DNA from: Deinococcus carri
GTDB taxonomy: Bacteria > Deinococcota > Deinococci > Deinococcales > Deinococcaceae
Direction of reading: 5' to 3'
Assembly (NCBI RefSeq): GCF_039545055.1
Contig: NZ_BAABRP010000005.1
Coordinates: 75,001-139,000 of the forward strand
Length of the DNA stretch: 64,000 nt
In this document: in pieces, positions 24,211 to 33,747 of the stretch
Layout: every line of letters begins with the position of its first letter
How positions within the stretch are numbered: the first letter of the stretch is position 1
Position numbers and translations under genes: made by a program
The notes under the pieces: model-generated
Database searches by the model: none
What the model was told of the DNA's origin: nothing
What the model saw: only the letters and a program-made list of their open reading frames with translations

Positions 24211-24257
24211 TGGTGTACTCACGGCACGGCGGGGTACACCACTTCGAGAGGTACACC
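24211..24257. promoter_or_regulatory. Candidate operator upstream of aceA
   Basis: TGGTGTAC (24211-24218) faces GGTACACCA (24233-24241), and a third half-site GGTACACC follows at 24250. The spacing of about two helical turns and the position 130-180 bp upstream of aceA fit a repressor or activator site. The remaining interval to 24527 holds no gene that I can support. Confidence 0.45.
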
Positions 24258-24527
24258 GCTCCAGCCCGCCGCCCGGCTCGAACACACCCCCTGCGACATC
24301 TTGATGACAAATGCTCCAGAGCCTCTGGCGCTGGCCGGGGAAATACCGCCCTGGCCGCCCGCAGAGAAGAAGCTGCGCCGCGCCGTAACCGCCTGCCCTT
24401 TCACCGGAACAGCGGGGGCGGCACACACCTGAGCGCCGAACCCCTATCACGGTTGAGTCACAGCCCCTGACGTAAGCTCCGCGCATGACTGGCAGTTTCT
24501 GCCTGCCGGCGGGCAGCCGGGAGCAGC

Positions 24528-25223
24528 GTGCGTGAAGCTCGCGCCGCCGTACTCCCTGCCCTGTGGCCGGGCGATGAGGCTGCCGCGCCGCCGGACCCCG
24601 CCGGGGCACTCGACCATCTGATCTGCCTGCTGGGTGCCGCTCTGGAGGAGGCCGCTCAGGCCGGGGAGGACTGGCAGCGGGAACACGTCCGCCGCACCGC
24701 GGACCTCGCCGGGCGGCTGGCGACGGCCCTGGGGCTGCTGCCGGGTGAGGTCCGGGCCATCCGCTGGGGGGCGGCGCTGCACGACATCGGCAAGGTGCGC
24801 GTGCCACAGGCCATCTTGCAGAAGGCGGGGGCGCTGGGGCCAGCGGAACATGCCGTCATCCTCCAGCACCCCGTCTGGGGCGTGGAGTTGTTGGCAGCAC
24901 TGCCCTTTTTGCCGCCGCAGACACTGGAAGCCGTGCATCACCACCACGAACGCTGGGACGGCCAGGGCTACCCGGCGGGGCTGCGTGGCGGCGAGATTCC
25001 GCTGAGTGCCCGCATCGTCTGTCTCGCGGACGTGTTCGAGGCCCTGACCAGCTCGCGGCCCTACAAATCCGGCTGGCCGGAGGCGGACGCTGCCCTGTAC
25101 CTGCTGCAAGAGGCCGGGCGGCTCTTTGACCCGGTCCTCGCGCCGCTGTTCGTGGACGGGGTGCTGGGCTTTGGGCACCTGCTTTCCCCCGGCGGGCAGG
25201 CCCCCGCCAGCGCCGCTCCCTGA
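24528..25223 (+). CDS. HD-GYP-type phosphodiesterase domain protein
   Basis: A 231-residue cytosolic HD-GYP protein. It has the metal pair H85-D86 (H-D-I-G-K-V), the H-P-V-W-G and H-H-H-H-E-R-W-D-G-Q-G-Y-P-A-G motifs, and A-D-V-F-E-A-L-T-S. HD-GYP enzymes hydrolyse cyclic di-GMP or related signals. No sensor domain is attached; the N-terminal 45 residues look like a short linker. The GTG start has GGGAG upstream. Confidence 0.85.
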   Translation: MREARAAVLPALWPGDEAAAPPDPAGALDHLICLLGAALEEAAQAGEDWQREHVRRTADLAGRLATALGLLPGEVRAIRWGAALHDIGKVRVPQAILQKAGALGPAEHAVILQHPVWGVELLAALPFLPPQTLEAVHHHHERWDGQGYPAGLRGGEIPLSARIVCLADVFEALTSSRPYKSGWPEADAALYLLQEAGRLFDPVLAPLFVDGVLGFGHLLSPGGQAPASAAP

Positions 25224-25318
25224 GATGGAATCCGTTGAAAAGGTTGGCCTGTCAACCGGAACATTCAGCCGAAGGGAGAAGGAGAACGTACGGATTCCGG
25301 AATCCGGATCAGGCAGCG
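25224..25318. repeat. Short palindromic intergenic repeat
   Basis: CGGATTCCGGAATCCG (25291-25306) is a perfect 16-bp palindrome, followed by GATCAGG right at the stop codon of the minus-strand neighbour. The csoR 3' end has the same CCGGAATCCG-ATCAGG wording. An AAGGGAGAAGGAGAACG segment before it matches AAGGAGAAGGGGACG near 7271. Confidence 0.5.
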
Positions 25319-25951
25319 CTACTTGAGATAGGGGGCAAAGCGGCTGAGGGTGGCCGCGTCGGGGCCAGCTGCCGCACTCAGCAGGCGGTTGCCGCTGAAG
25401 GTCAGCAGCAGCGGTTTGCTGCCTCCCACCAGCGCGGGGCGGCCGGGCACCGTCAGGCGCGCCCCGCCGCTGAGAAGAACCTGCGCGGTGCGCGCGTCGA
25501 AGGTCAGCGCCTCGGCGCTCAGGACGGGCGCGGCGGCACTCACGTTGCCCTGGGCGGTCACGAAGCCGGTTTTCACGTACAGCACCATCCGGTTCGCCGT
25601 CAGGTTCTTCAGGCGCGCGTCGCTGTAGGTCACGCCGCCCGACGCGGTGACCGTGCCGAGTTTCAGGTCATACAGGACGTTCTGGGCGCGCAGCGTGCCC
25701 CCCTGCCGGGTGGTGACGGTCGCGCCCTGGGCCGTCAGCCGTGCGCCGGGCACCAGTTGCATCTGGGCCGCGTTCAGCCGCAGCCCGGTGCGGGCGTCGG
25801 TCGCGGTGCCGCCCTGGGGGAGGTCGGTCGCGCCGGTTTCCAGGTTCAGGTTCTGCGGCCCCCGCGGCGTCACGTTCAGCCCGCCGAAGGTCACGGCGCT
25901 GCCCGCCCCCAGCGTCAGCGCGGCCAGCAGAGAGAGAAAAAAGCGGTTCAT
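25319..25951 (-). CDS. LptA/OstA-like periplasmic protein
   Basis: A 210-residue exported protein (M-N-R-F-F-L-S-L-L-A-A-L-T-L-G signal). It is built of repeating beta strands typical of the OstA/LptA jelly roll, with L-T-A-Q-G-A-T-V-T-T, T-V-T-A-S-G-G-V-T-Y and F-V-T-A-Q-G-N-V-S. LptA-like proteins bridge lipid transport across the envelope; Deinococcus lacks classical LPS, so the cargo here is unclear. Confidence 0.75.
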   Translation of the reverse strand: MNRFFLSLLAALTLGAGSAVTFGGLNVTPRGPQNLNLETGATDLPQGGTATDARTGLRLNAAQMQLVPGARLTAQGATVTTRQGGTLRAQNVLYDLKLGTVTASGGVTYSDARLKNLTANRMVLYVKTGFVTAQGNVSAAAPVLSAEALTFDARTAQVLLSGGARLTVPGRPALVGGSKPLLLTFSGNRLLSAAAGPDAATLSRFAPYLK

Positions 25952-26421
25952 GCGCCCCACCCTAGCGCCCGGCCCCTGAGCGGCGTGAGCGGCGGCGTCA
26001 GCTCCAGTTCAGGTGGTGCGGGGCGGTGGGCGGGCCGTTCTCTTCTCTCCCTGAAGCCTGCGGCAAGACCCCTCCGGCTCAGGCTCCAGGCCACTGCCAA
26101 AAAAGAAGCACCCCGAAGGGCTGTCGGCTGCCTGTTTAGTTTCCCACTCTGCTGCGACAAATACAGGCTTTTCGAGCTGTGGGAAAACTGCATACGCCCT
26201 GAATAACGTCACGGTATTTTCCCATTTTCTGCAGCCGCGCCAGCACGAGCTTTTCTCCTGCTCCTCGTGAGCGGCTGCTCTCTATGCGCATACTTTCGAG
26301 CTTCCTTTCCCCCTGCCCCGTTTCCTGAGGGGCTGGACTGTCCTCAAAGCTGCTTTTGCCATAGCGAAGCGCCCCGGGATGAGTCAGGGCGCTGATTCTT
26401 GCTGCTGGCGGCCGTTCGCCT
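25952..26421. other. Non-coding left flank of the defence island
   Basis: I see no gene in these 470 bases. They are less GC-rich than their surroundings. TTTCCCAC and GTGGGAAA-type segments recur at about 26139, 26181 and 26217, resembling the repeated GTGGGAAAATGACC words at 56355 and 56570 beyond the island's other end. AGCGCCCC...GGGCGCT near 26365-26390 could end the pPIWI operon, but it has no T-run. Confidence 0.4.
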
Positions 26422-29241
26422 TCAGTTGGCGTCGTCGTCGTCGGGGTCCTCGTCCAGGTCGGGATCGTCGAAGTCCGCGATGTATTCCCGGACCACCCGC
26501 TCGAAGAACAGGGGCAGGGGCAGGTTCGTCCAGTCGCTGTGGTGGCCGTAGCCGCTGCGCAGGCTCTCCACGAACTCCGCCACCCGGTCGACGTCGTCCT
26601 GGGGTTGCGCGAGGAGGACGCTGATCTCCACCGGGTTCGGGGTGGAGCGGTGCTGGGTAAACGGCGGGCGGTCCTTATCGGCGCGGACATGCACGCTGCG
26701 GCCCGCGTGCTTCTCTGCCTTCTCGCCCTTCTTACGGTTTTCCTTGAAGGCGGGCGTGCTGCGGTAGCAGGAGACGCCGCGCTTCCCGCGGAACGTGAGC
26801 TTGCTTCCGAAGGAGAAGTAAGTGGGCACCTGGCAGCCCCCCACACGCAGCAGCTTGGCCGCCAGCCAGGTGGGGGCGTGCACCCGGTGAATCTCTCCCG
26901 TGTCAATGTCGTCGTAGCGGACGTACTTGTCCGTCACGACCTGCGGGGCGTTGTCCTGGCGGATCCGCACCAGGCGCAGGCCAGCTTTCTGCCAGGGCAC
27001 CTGCATGTTGCGCTTGTTCAGGGCGTCGAACCCGACGTTGCCCGGATCGACCCGGATGTCGGCCAGCCAGGGCCACAGCCGCACCGCGTGGGTGCTGTCC
27101 ACCATCACCAGGGGACGCCGGCCAGCCGTGACTTCCGCCTGAATGGCGTTGAAAACAAACTCCTGGTACTGGTGCTGGCGCACGCCGCTCTTGGCGTCGG
27201 TGTTGAGGTTCAGCGGGCTCTTCGCCGCGACGTCGAGCAGGGTCTCGCGCAGGGATTGCCAGGGGGTGACCTGCAGGGTTTTCGCATCGTCCTCGTAGGC
27301 GAAGGCCGCCTCGACCCGCGCGCCGCGCAACCACACCCGGAAGGAGAGAGCGACGAAGGAGCGGTCGTTCTCTCCTTTCTTGCGGTTGCGCTGGATGGCG
27401 GTGAAGCCGAGCAGCACCTCGGGCCGCGTCTCCCGCGGGAACAGCCGTTGCGCGTCCTCCTCAAGCAGGAAGAGCCGCTGCGCGTTCTCGCTGATCTCGT
27501 CGATGTTCCCGTGATGCCCCCAGACCAGGTGCATCCAGGCGTTGTGCAGGCGCATGCGGAAGTCCCGGGCGGGATCCTCCTCCTCGGGGTTGGGCGGGAG
27601 CAGGTACTGGACGGGGGCGCGGCCGCGCCGGGCGATGACGTTGCGCGCCACCCGCTTGTTGATCTTGTCCTCGCCGCGCAGCTTCCCGTCTGGCGACGTA
27701 CGCGAAGGGTATGTGCGGGGGGCGAGAACGAGGACGCCGATCACCCCGTCCCGTTCGTTGGTGTCCCGGACGAGGTCCACCAGGGGCTTCCAGGCTTCGA
27801 CGCGTTGCCGCGCGCGAGCGCGGGCCCCCAGGCGTGCCCCCGGCAGATCGTCACGCAACCCGTGCACGTCGTCGGGGAGACCGACGACCGCGACGTGGAC
27901 GAGGTCCCCGAGGACCCGCTGCACCGTGTCCTGCGCGAGGCGGGCGTCTGCCTCGCAGGAGGGGTGGTAGGCGATCAGGAGCACGCTGCCAGCCCGGTGT
28001 TGCTGGGGGAGCATCTGGCGGGTGCGCGTCAGCCAGGTCTCGACCCGGTCAGCCTGGGCTTTCTCGTCGTCGATGTCGACGAAGGCGGTCTCGGTGGGGG
28101 CGCTGTTCTTCGTCCCCACCTCGGTGACGTCCGCCCAGGGTTGGAACCCGAGGGTTTCGAGGTGCGCGCGGGCCTGATCAAGGGCGTCAATCTTGTCGCG
28201 TTCGGGGACGCCCGCCTCAATCCTGTGTTTGCCGTAGCCCGCTCGCAGGTTGACGAGCACCTCGGCCCGGTCGCTGCGCTGATGCAGGGTGGCGGTGCCG
28301 TCCGCCGTCAGGTCGAGGTCGTAGGCGTTTGCAAGTTCCTTGAACTCCCCATTCACGGTGTAGGCGCCCTTCTCGGCGCTGATGGTGAATGGGTGCGCGG
28401 TGCTCTCGCCCACCCCGAAGACGTAGCCGGTGACGCTGCCGTTCCGGGGGTTGGCCTTGAGCTCCGACACCCAGCGGCGCTTGTGCAAGTCGAGGGCGAC
28501 CAGCGGCCGGGGGAAGGTCGGGAGGGTGAGGACCCGGAGGCTGAGGACCAGGCTGAAGGGTTCCCGGACGTTCTCGCGGATGGGTGCGCTGATCAGCTCG
28601 GCCGTGGCCTGCGCGTGATTGGGAACGATTCGCCGGACGGGCCCCAGGCCCGGGAAGACCTCGCGGCCCTCCAGCTGCCGCGCGACGGCGTCCGCGAGTG
28701 CCGGGTACGAGAGCCCGGTGCCGGGTTCGGTGGTGCCGTTGGAGGCGGCCTTCCAGTCGTACACCGGGCCCCTCTCCGGCTTGACGGTCAGCAGCCGACG
28801 CTCCCGGTAGAGGGTTTTGAAGTCCTCCAGCACGGCCGTGAGCTGTTCGGTGTCCTCGCGGCCCTGGCAGGCCGCAGTCAGGGTGCCGTTGGTCCAGCGG
28901 GCGACGGCCTTCATGGCCCCCTTGAACAGGGCACCCTGGTCCTCACCGTCCGCCCAGGCGAGGACCCCGCTTTCTCTCTCCGCAGTGCCCAGGCGGCGGG
29001 CAACCCGTTGCAGGCCCGGCACGTGCAGTTCCAGGAGGGTGTTCAACGAGCGGGTGGGCATGTACCCGGGCCTGAGGGCCTGGTCCAGCCGCCAGAGCAC
29101 CTCGCGGGCCGGGTCGGTCCAGGCCAGAGTGTGCAGCTGCGCGGGCGCGCCCTGCGCCTGGTCGGGGAACAGGAAGCACAGGGGCCGGAAGTCCTCATGG
29201 TCGTCGTACTTGTGGTAGCGCGCGGGGGCAGCCGTAGTCAT
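26422..29241 (-). CDS. Prokaryotic PIWI protein of the pPIWI_RE class
   Basis: A 939-residue protein matching the pPIWI_RE architecture: an N-terminal X region (about 1-400), a MID-like domain (about 415-560, with G-S-V-L-L-I-A-Y and G-V-L-V-L-A-P-R) and a C-terminal RNase H-fold PIWI domain (about 600-900). The PIWI domain includes V-M-V-D-S-T-H-A-V-R-L-W and ends in H-R-S-T-P-N-P-V-E-I. R865 and E872 there are candidates for the class-defining Arg/Glu pair; I have not aligned them. An acidic tail (D-E-D-P-D-D-D-D) closes it. Members are predicted to bind nucleic-acid guides or RNA-DNA hybrids in defence against plasmids and phages. The ATG overlaps the helicase stop (TGATG). Confidence 0.8.
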   Translation of the reverse strand: MTTAAPARYHKYDDHEDFRPLCFLFPDQAQGAPAQLHTLAWTDPAREVLWRLDQALRPGYMPTRSLNTLLELHVPGLQRVARRLGTAERESGVLAWADGEDQGALFKGAMKAVARWTNGTLTAACQGREDTEQLTAVLEDFKTLYRERRLLTVKPERGPVYDWKAASNGTTEPGTGLSYPALADAVARQLEGREVFPGLGPVRRIVPNHAQATAELISAPIRENVREPFSLVLSLRVLTLPTFPRPLVALDLHKRRWVSELKANPRNGSVTGYVFGVGESTAHPFTISAEKGAYTVNGEFKELANAYDLDLTADGTATLHQRSDRAEVLVNLRAGYGKHRIEAGVPERDKIDALDQARAHLETLGFQPWADVTEVGTKNSAPTETAFVDIDDEKAQADRVETWLTRTRQMLPQQHRAGSVLLIAYHPSCEADARLAQDTVQRVLGDLVHVAVVGLPDDVHGLRDDLPGARLGARARARQRVEAWKPLVDLVRDTNERDGVIGVLVLAPRTYPSRTSPDGKLRGEDKINKRVARNVIARRGRAPVQYLLPPNPEEEDPARDFRMRLHNAWMHLVWGHHGNIDEISENAQRLFLLEEDAQRLFPRETRPEVLLGFTAIQRNRKKGENDRSFVALSFRVWLRGARVEAAFAYEDDAKTLQVTPWQSLRETLLDVAAKSPLNLNTDAKSGVRQHQYQEFVFNAIQAEVTAGRRPLVMVDSTHAVRLWPWLADIRVDPGNVGFDALNKRNMQVPWQKAGLRLVRIRQDNAPQVVTDKYVRYDDIDTGEIHRVHAPTWLAAKLLRVGGCQVPTYFSFGSKLTFRGKRGVSCYRSTPAFKENRKKGEKAEKHAGRSVHVRADKDRPPFTQHRSTPNPVEISVLLAQPQDDVDRVAEFVESLRSGYGHHSDWTNLPLPLFFERVVREYIADFDDPDLDEDPDDDDAN

Positions 29242-32200
29242 CAGATTTCCTCCAGGTCAAGGTCGGCGGGGGGCACGTACACGTCATCCACGTCGTCCGG
29301 GTCGAGCTGGACAGCCTTGCGGCGCGGGGCTGGCCGGGGCACGGCCGGGTCGGGGAAGTGGAGGTTTTCCAGGCGTTCGAGGGGGTCGAGGAACGCGGCG
29401 TACAGCTCGCGGTACACGCCGGCGCGCAGCGGGTCCGGGTGGTTCACGCAGGCCCGCAGGACGTCCCGCATGGCCACCAGGACGCTGCTCGAAGCAGTTT
29501 CCACCTCACCCCTGGCGCTCATGCGCGCCCAGGCGGCGTCGACGAAGAACACCTGGACGGGGCTGCCACCGCGCATGCCGCGGCCGATGGTCTGCAGGAC
29601 GGGCACGGCCAGGTTCGCCGCGAACGCCTCGAACAACTCCCCCTCCAGCGTGGACGCCCGCAGCGGGGAGCCGATCAGCTCGGACGCGCGGGCGAAGGCC
29701 GCGCGGCGGGCCTGCAACCAGGCGTCACGGGTTTCCTCGAGCGTCTCGTCCCCGGCGGGCACACGCGCGTCGGCCTTCTGGGTTTCGCGGGCCACGACGC
29801 TGAGCAAAAAGGACAGGTCGTCCGCCGCCGGGTGAGGCCGGGTGAGGAAGTACAGGCAGCCCATCGCGGCCTTGCGGCGGTGCTCGCCCTCGCTGAAGAC
29901 GATGTTCACGCCGCGCCCGATCGCCATCATCGGGAAGACCAGCAGCTCCACGTCCTCGTCGTCCCTCAGGGCCTCGACCTGCGCGGAGGTGACGTAGGGC
30001 CCGGGGCGCGGCGCGCGGACGACCCCGCGCACCCGCCGGTAGGCGTCGGGGTGACGGACGCGCAGGTGCTCGACGATGGTCTCCACCTGCTCATAGCTGT
30101 TCACCACGAACGCCGCCTTGCGCCGGGCCCCGTAACTGGCCTGCAGGGTGGTGAGGGCCTTGCCCACCTCGCTTTCCTGCCAGTCGCCGCCCACGAGGGC
30201 GTCCACCATGCGGCGCAGGTTCTCCCGGGCGGTGTGCGGGTCTCCCGCGCCGCTGAAGGAGAGCGGCGTGCCGCTGCGCTGGTCCGTGACGGGCGTGAAG
30301 GCGTAGTGGGTGAGGTCGGCGCGCACGTCGGGCACCGCCGGGGAAAGGACGTAGTCCGGCAGGACCTCCACGTGGTAGGTGGTGCTCTGTTCGAGGTAGG
30401 ACGTGGCGCTGGTGAGCAGCACGGCCGGTCCGCCTTCACCGTCCAGCTCGTGCAGGTGGTACAGCAGCAGGCGCGGCGCGCTGTTCATCATCAGGTAGTC
30501 GATGGCCGTCGAGCCGTTGGGCTGCATGTGGAAGCGCACGCCGGAGAGCAGGCCCATCACGTTCACCGGCACGTGCTTTTGCAGTTCGGCGCTGTCACTG
30601 TTGGACAGGACGCTGCCATCGACGATCCCGTGGGTGACGAGCCGCTGCGCGTGACCGGCGACGCGGCGGAACGCGACCACCAGGCAGGACACCGCGACGA
30701 GCAGACGCACGTCCTCGTGGACGGGCCGTCCCTCCAGGCCCACCACCCGCACCAGGATCCTGTGGATGGCGGCCTGGGCGGCCTCACGCCTCCCCGAAGT
30801 GTTCGCCCGCAGGTACATCCGCAGCGCCTCATTCAGGGCGAGCCATTCTTTCCTCGCGGCGGTGACCTTGAGGCCCAGGTCGCGGGCGAAACGTCTGGCG
30901 TTCACCCACTCCTGAGGGCGGTTGTCGGTCTCGAAGGCGTCGTAGAGGGCCGACTGGTAGAAGTCCCACACCGCCGCCTTTCGTTCCTGCGCAATGTCGC
31001 GCATGATGCGGCTCAGCACCGCATTGGTCGTCAGCAACTGCCCGGCGTACCGCTCGCGGGTTTCCGGGCTGAGCTTCTGCACGGTGGTGACGAGCCGCTT
31101 GGTGTGCCAGGAGAAGCGGTCGAAGTACTCGTCGTACACCTCCACCAGTGGGTCCGTCAGCATGAAGTTGTCCTCCCCGGCCAGGCGTACCTGCAGGTCC
31201 TGCACGCCGTTGTGATGGAGGCTGTTCTCCCGGCCGGTGATCTTCAGGGTGACGGCCCCGTGCCCGTCGAGGTTCTGCTGGGCGGCGTCGCACTCGTCGA
31301 CGATGACCACGTCGAAGGTGCGTGCCACCAGCTCGAAGTACCGCAGGCGCTCCTCGCTGGTATGCCCCGGCACCAGGGTGTCCAGGCTGGCGATGTGGCC
31401 CAGCCACACCGTCTGGCTGGGCAGGTCCCGCGCGGCCTTGTTGCGCCCGCAGGCCGCCCAGGCCGGGCAGAGTCTCCGCACCGCGCGGCGGTCGCCGGGT
31501 TCACGCCGCTGCTGGACGCGGTCGCACGGCGCTTCCCCCAGTGGCCAGTGCTCGCTGCCCGAGGGGGCGAAGGCGGGAAGCAGGCAGTTGGCGCCGAAGA
31601 GATGCGCGCCGAACACCGCGTGGCCGAAGCCCCCCTGCGGGTCGCCGCTGGCAGCGAGTTCGCTCAGCCGGGTGGCGTGCCGGGCGCGGGTCGTGCCCCC
31701 CTGTCCGACGAGCATGCCGACGCTCGCCCCGTAACGGTGCAGCTTCTCGAGGTACCCGCGGGCGACCTGCACGCTGGTGAAGAACACCGCCGTCTTCACG
31801 CCCTGGCGGGAGAGCCAGACGCACAGCAGGGTGATCAGGGTGGTCTTCCCCGCCCCGGGCAGGCCGACCAGGTGCTTGAGGCCCTCGAGGACCAGTTCCG
31901 TGCCCGGTTCGAGTTTGCCTCCGGCCGTGACCATCAGCTTCGCGTTCGCGAGGCGGGCCGCCCAGTTCTCCGGCCGGTGGCCCTGCTCTCCGTCGAGCCG
32001 GTCGAGTTCCGCCGCGATGGCTTCCAGGTCCGACCAGGGCACGCGCAGCGCCCCGCGGGGCGTGCGGTCGAGGCTGTGTTGCGGGATGGCGGGGAGCGGC
32101 ACGCCCCCGAGGTTTACGGGGACGTGCACGGTGCCGGTGGCGGCGTAGCCGTCGGTGCGGCGGGCAGACACCTCCGCGGTGAATTCCCGCGCCGGGTCCG

Positions 32201-32627
32201 CGAGGGACAGGGTATTGAACTGCCGGTCGAAGCCGTCGCGTAGGGCCTGCCTGGCCTGTTCGGCAGTCGTGTTGGCGGTGACGTCGCGGTCCTTGATGCG
32301 GTGGGTGACTCGCTTGAAGTGGATGCCGTCGTCCCGCTCCTGAATCTCGTACGCGGGGGCCTGCTGCCGTCCCTGCTCGCGGACGAAGGCGTTGAAGTCG
32401 CGCACCTCGTACACCAGCGCGCCGTGCGACCGCACCCCCTGAAGGACGTGACGGGCTTCCCGGACCAGCGCGGCGTGCGGCGCGACGGCGGGGGCCTTCA
32501 GGACGCTGGCCAGGCCCTGCATCAGCAGGGGAACGTCGTCGAGTTTCTCCAGGCCGAGTTCCTCGGCGAGCACGCAGGCCCACTGGATGCGCCGGGGGCC
32601 GGGCCACAGGCTGGGGACTTCACGCAT
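29241..32627 (-). CDS. DinG/XPD-like helicase of the pPIWI_RE module
   Basis: A 1128-residue SF2 helicase. Walker A is G-L-P-G-A-G-K-T (about 255-262) and the DEAH-box variant is V-V-I-V-D-E-C-D (about 440-447). Four cysteines between them (about 348, 368, 387, 393) are placed like the iron-sulfur cluster of XPD/DinG helicases. The C-terminal G-R-G-M-R-G motif VI is present. The 240-residue N-terminal part is the kind of extension known as pPIWI_RE_Z. The ATG at 32627 overlaps the nuclease stop by 8 bp. It probably unwinds duplexes or R-loops for its partners. Confidence 0.78.
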   Translation of the reverse strand: MREVPSLWPGPRRIQWACVLAEELGLEKLDDVPLLMQGLASVLKAPAVAPHAALVREARHVLQGVRSHGALVYEVRDFNAFVREQGRQQAPAYEIQERDDGIHFKRVTHRIKDRDVTANTTAEQARQALRDGFDRQFNTLSLADPAREFTAEVSARRTDGYAATGTVHVPVNLGGVPLPAIPQHSLDRTPRGALRVPWSDLEAIAAELDRLDGEQGHRPENWAARLANAKLMVTAGGKLEPGTELVLEGLKHLVGLPGAGKTTLITLLCVWLSRQGVKTAVFFTSVQVARGYLEKLHRYGASVGMLVGQGGTTRARHATRLSELAASGDPQGGFGHAVFGAHLFGANCLLPAFAPSGSEHWPLGEAPCDRVQQRREPGDRRAVRRLCPAWAACGRNKAARDLPSQTVWLGHIASLDTLVPGHTSEERLRYFELVARTFDVVIVDECDAAQQNLDGHGAVTLKITGRENSLHHNGVQDLQVRLAGEDNFMLTDPLVEVYDEYFDRFSWHTKRLVTTVQKLSPETRERYAGQLLTTNAVLSRIMRDIAQERKAAVWDFYQSALYDAFETDNRPQEWVNARRFARDLGLKVTAARKEWLALNEALRMYLRANTSGRREAAQAAIHRILVRVVGLEGRPVHEDVRLLVAVSCLVVAFRRVAGHAQRLVTHGIVDGSVLSNSDSAELQKHVPVNVMGLLSGVRFHMQPNGSTAIDYLMMNSAPRLLLYHLHELDGEGGPAVLLTSATSYLEQSTTYHVEVLPDYVLSPAVPDVRADLTHYAFTPVTDQRSGTPLSFSGAGDPHTARENLRRMVDALVGGDWQESEVGKALTTLQASYGARRKAAFVVNSYEQVETIVEHLRVRHPDAYRRVRGVVRAPRPGPYVTSAQVEALRDDEDVELLVFPMMAIGRGVNIVFSEGEHRRKAAMGCLYFLTRPHPAADDLSFLLSVVARETQKADARVPAGDETLEETRDAWLQARRAAFARASELIGSPLRASTLEGELFEAFAANLAVPVLQTIGRGMRGGSPVQVFFVDAAWARMSARGEVETASSSVLVAMRDVLRACVNHPDPLRAGVYRELYAAFLDPLERLENLHFPDPAVPRPAPRRKAVQLDPDDVDDVYVPPADLDLEEI

Positions 32628-33747
32628 GGGCCAGGACCTCCAGTTCCCCGCGGACTTCACCCACGGTCATGACGCGGACCGCCGCGGCGGGGCCGCGCTT
32701 CAGGCCGCGCCGCAGCGCCTGCAGGTACCCCGCCTGGTCCCGCCTCGCGTCGGGCACGGCGAGGATCTTCACGTCGTAGTGCTTCAGGCCGCCGATGCCC
32801 GCGTTCAGCTTGCACACGAGGGCGTGCGCGTCACGGTAGTTCTTCACGTCGACTCCCGTGCGGCGGCCCAGGCTCACGTCGCACTGGTCGGACTGGGGAT
32901 ACAGGGCGGCTGGGAGGCCCTTTTCCACGGCCGCGTCATAGATGCGCAACTCGTCCACCGCCGGGTTCACCCAGTAGCGCAGCACCTGGTTGCTCGCCAC
33001 GAGCGGCGCGTTCGCCTCGAAGGGCCGGGCGAGGGCTCGGTACTCCTGCCCCTCCCGGCAGGCCTGCAGGGGACAACGTCCCGCAGGGTAGCGCCCCTGG
33101 TCGGCATGAGGGCGGGTCAGGGTGCCGCAGTGCGCGCAGCGCTGCGGCACCCCGCGCTGCATCCAGGTTTCCGGCACGGGGATGAAGAAGTGCCCGAGCA
33201 GCAGGTCCGTCACCTCATCGGGCACGAGGTGGTCGTCGAAGTACCCGCGCAGGTGCTGGCGGGAGGTCAGGCTCTGACGGGCGATGAACTCCCGGATCAG
33301 CGTGTAGGCGCGGTGCTGCTCGGCCTTCGGCAGCGGCCCCAGCACCTCGGTCAGGCGCGCGTGCAGCTGCTTCTCGATCACGTCGTCGTGCGTGCGGCCG
33401 CTCTCGGCGGCGATCTCCTCACACTCCTCGGTGGGGACGAGCAGATCCGGATCCACCAGCAGGGTGTTGGCGTAGGGAAAGTCCCCCTGAAAGGCCTCAA
33501 GGTTCCATTCGCCGAGCGGCCGGGTGCAGGCGTGCAGCACGTCAAGCACGTTCGCGTAGCGGTCCTCCCGGCCTTCTTCCAGGGCGAGGCGGCCCAGCAG
33601 GCTCATCGCATCCTGCATGCTGTTTGGGACGGTGTGGTCCTGCAGGATGACGCGGCGCTCCTGGGCGACGCGGTACTGGGCGAGGACCGCTGCCGCGAGC
33701 AGCCGGGCAGTGGTGACGGGGCGCGTGGGGGTCGAATCAGGACTCAT
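32620..33747 (-). CDS. REase-fold nuclease of the pPIWI_RE module with zinc ribbon
   Basis: A 375-residue first gene of the operon, with AGGAGG before the ATG. The N-terminal 200 residues are helical (pPIWI_RE_Y-like). A zinc ribbon follows with C204-x2-C207 and C225-x4-C230. The C-terminal domain has D290 and G-V-D300-V-K302, the D...(D/E)xK core of restriction-endonuclease-fold nucleases. In known pPIWI_RE loci a nuclease of this type is the third constant partner. Start sites far upstream in the same frame are rejected because they cross the regulatory region. Confidence 0.78.
   Translation of the reverse strand: MSPDSTPTRPVTTARLLAAAVLAQYRVAQERRVILQDHTVPNSMQDAMSLLGRLALEEGREDRYANVLDVLHACTRPLGEWNLEAFQGDFPYANTLLVDPDLLVPTEECEEIAAESGRTHDDVIEKQLHARLTEVLGPLPKAEQHRAYTLIREFIARQSLTSRQHLRGYFDDHLVPDEVTDLLLGHFFIPVPETWMQRGVPQRCAHCGTLTRPHADQGRYPAGRCPLQACREGQEYRALARPFEANAPLVASNQVLRYWVNPAVDELRIYDAAVEKGLPAALYPQSDQCDVSLGRRTGVDVKNYRDAHALVCKLNAGIGGLKHYDVKILAVPDARRDQAGYLQALRRGLKRGPAAAVRVMTVGEVRGELEVLAHA

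Noticed and set aside
26539..29835. 1098-codon plus-strand ORF opposite the PIWI gene
   Set aside because: It is an antisense shadow: it spans two real genes' junction and lacks any motif or ribosome site.
29358..32243. 961-codon plus-strand ORF opposite the DinG-like helicase
   Set aside because: The minus-strand frame carries Walker motifs and Fe-S cysteines; the shadow has only biased composition.
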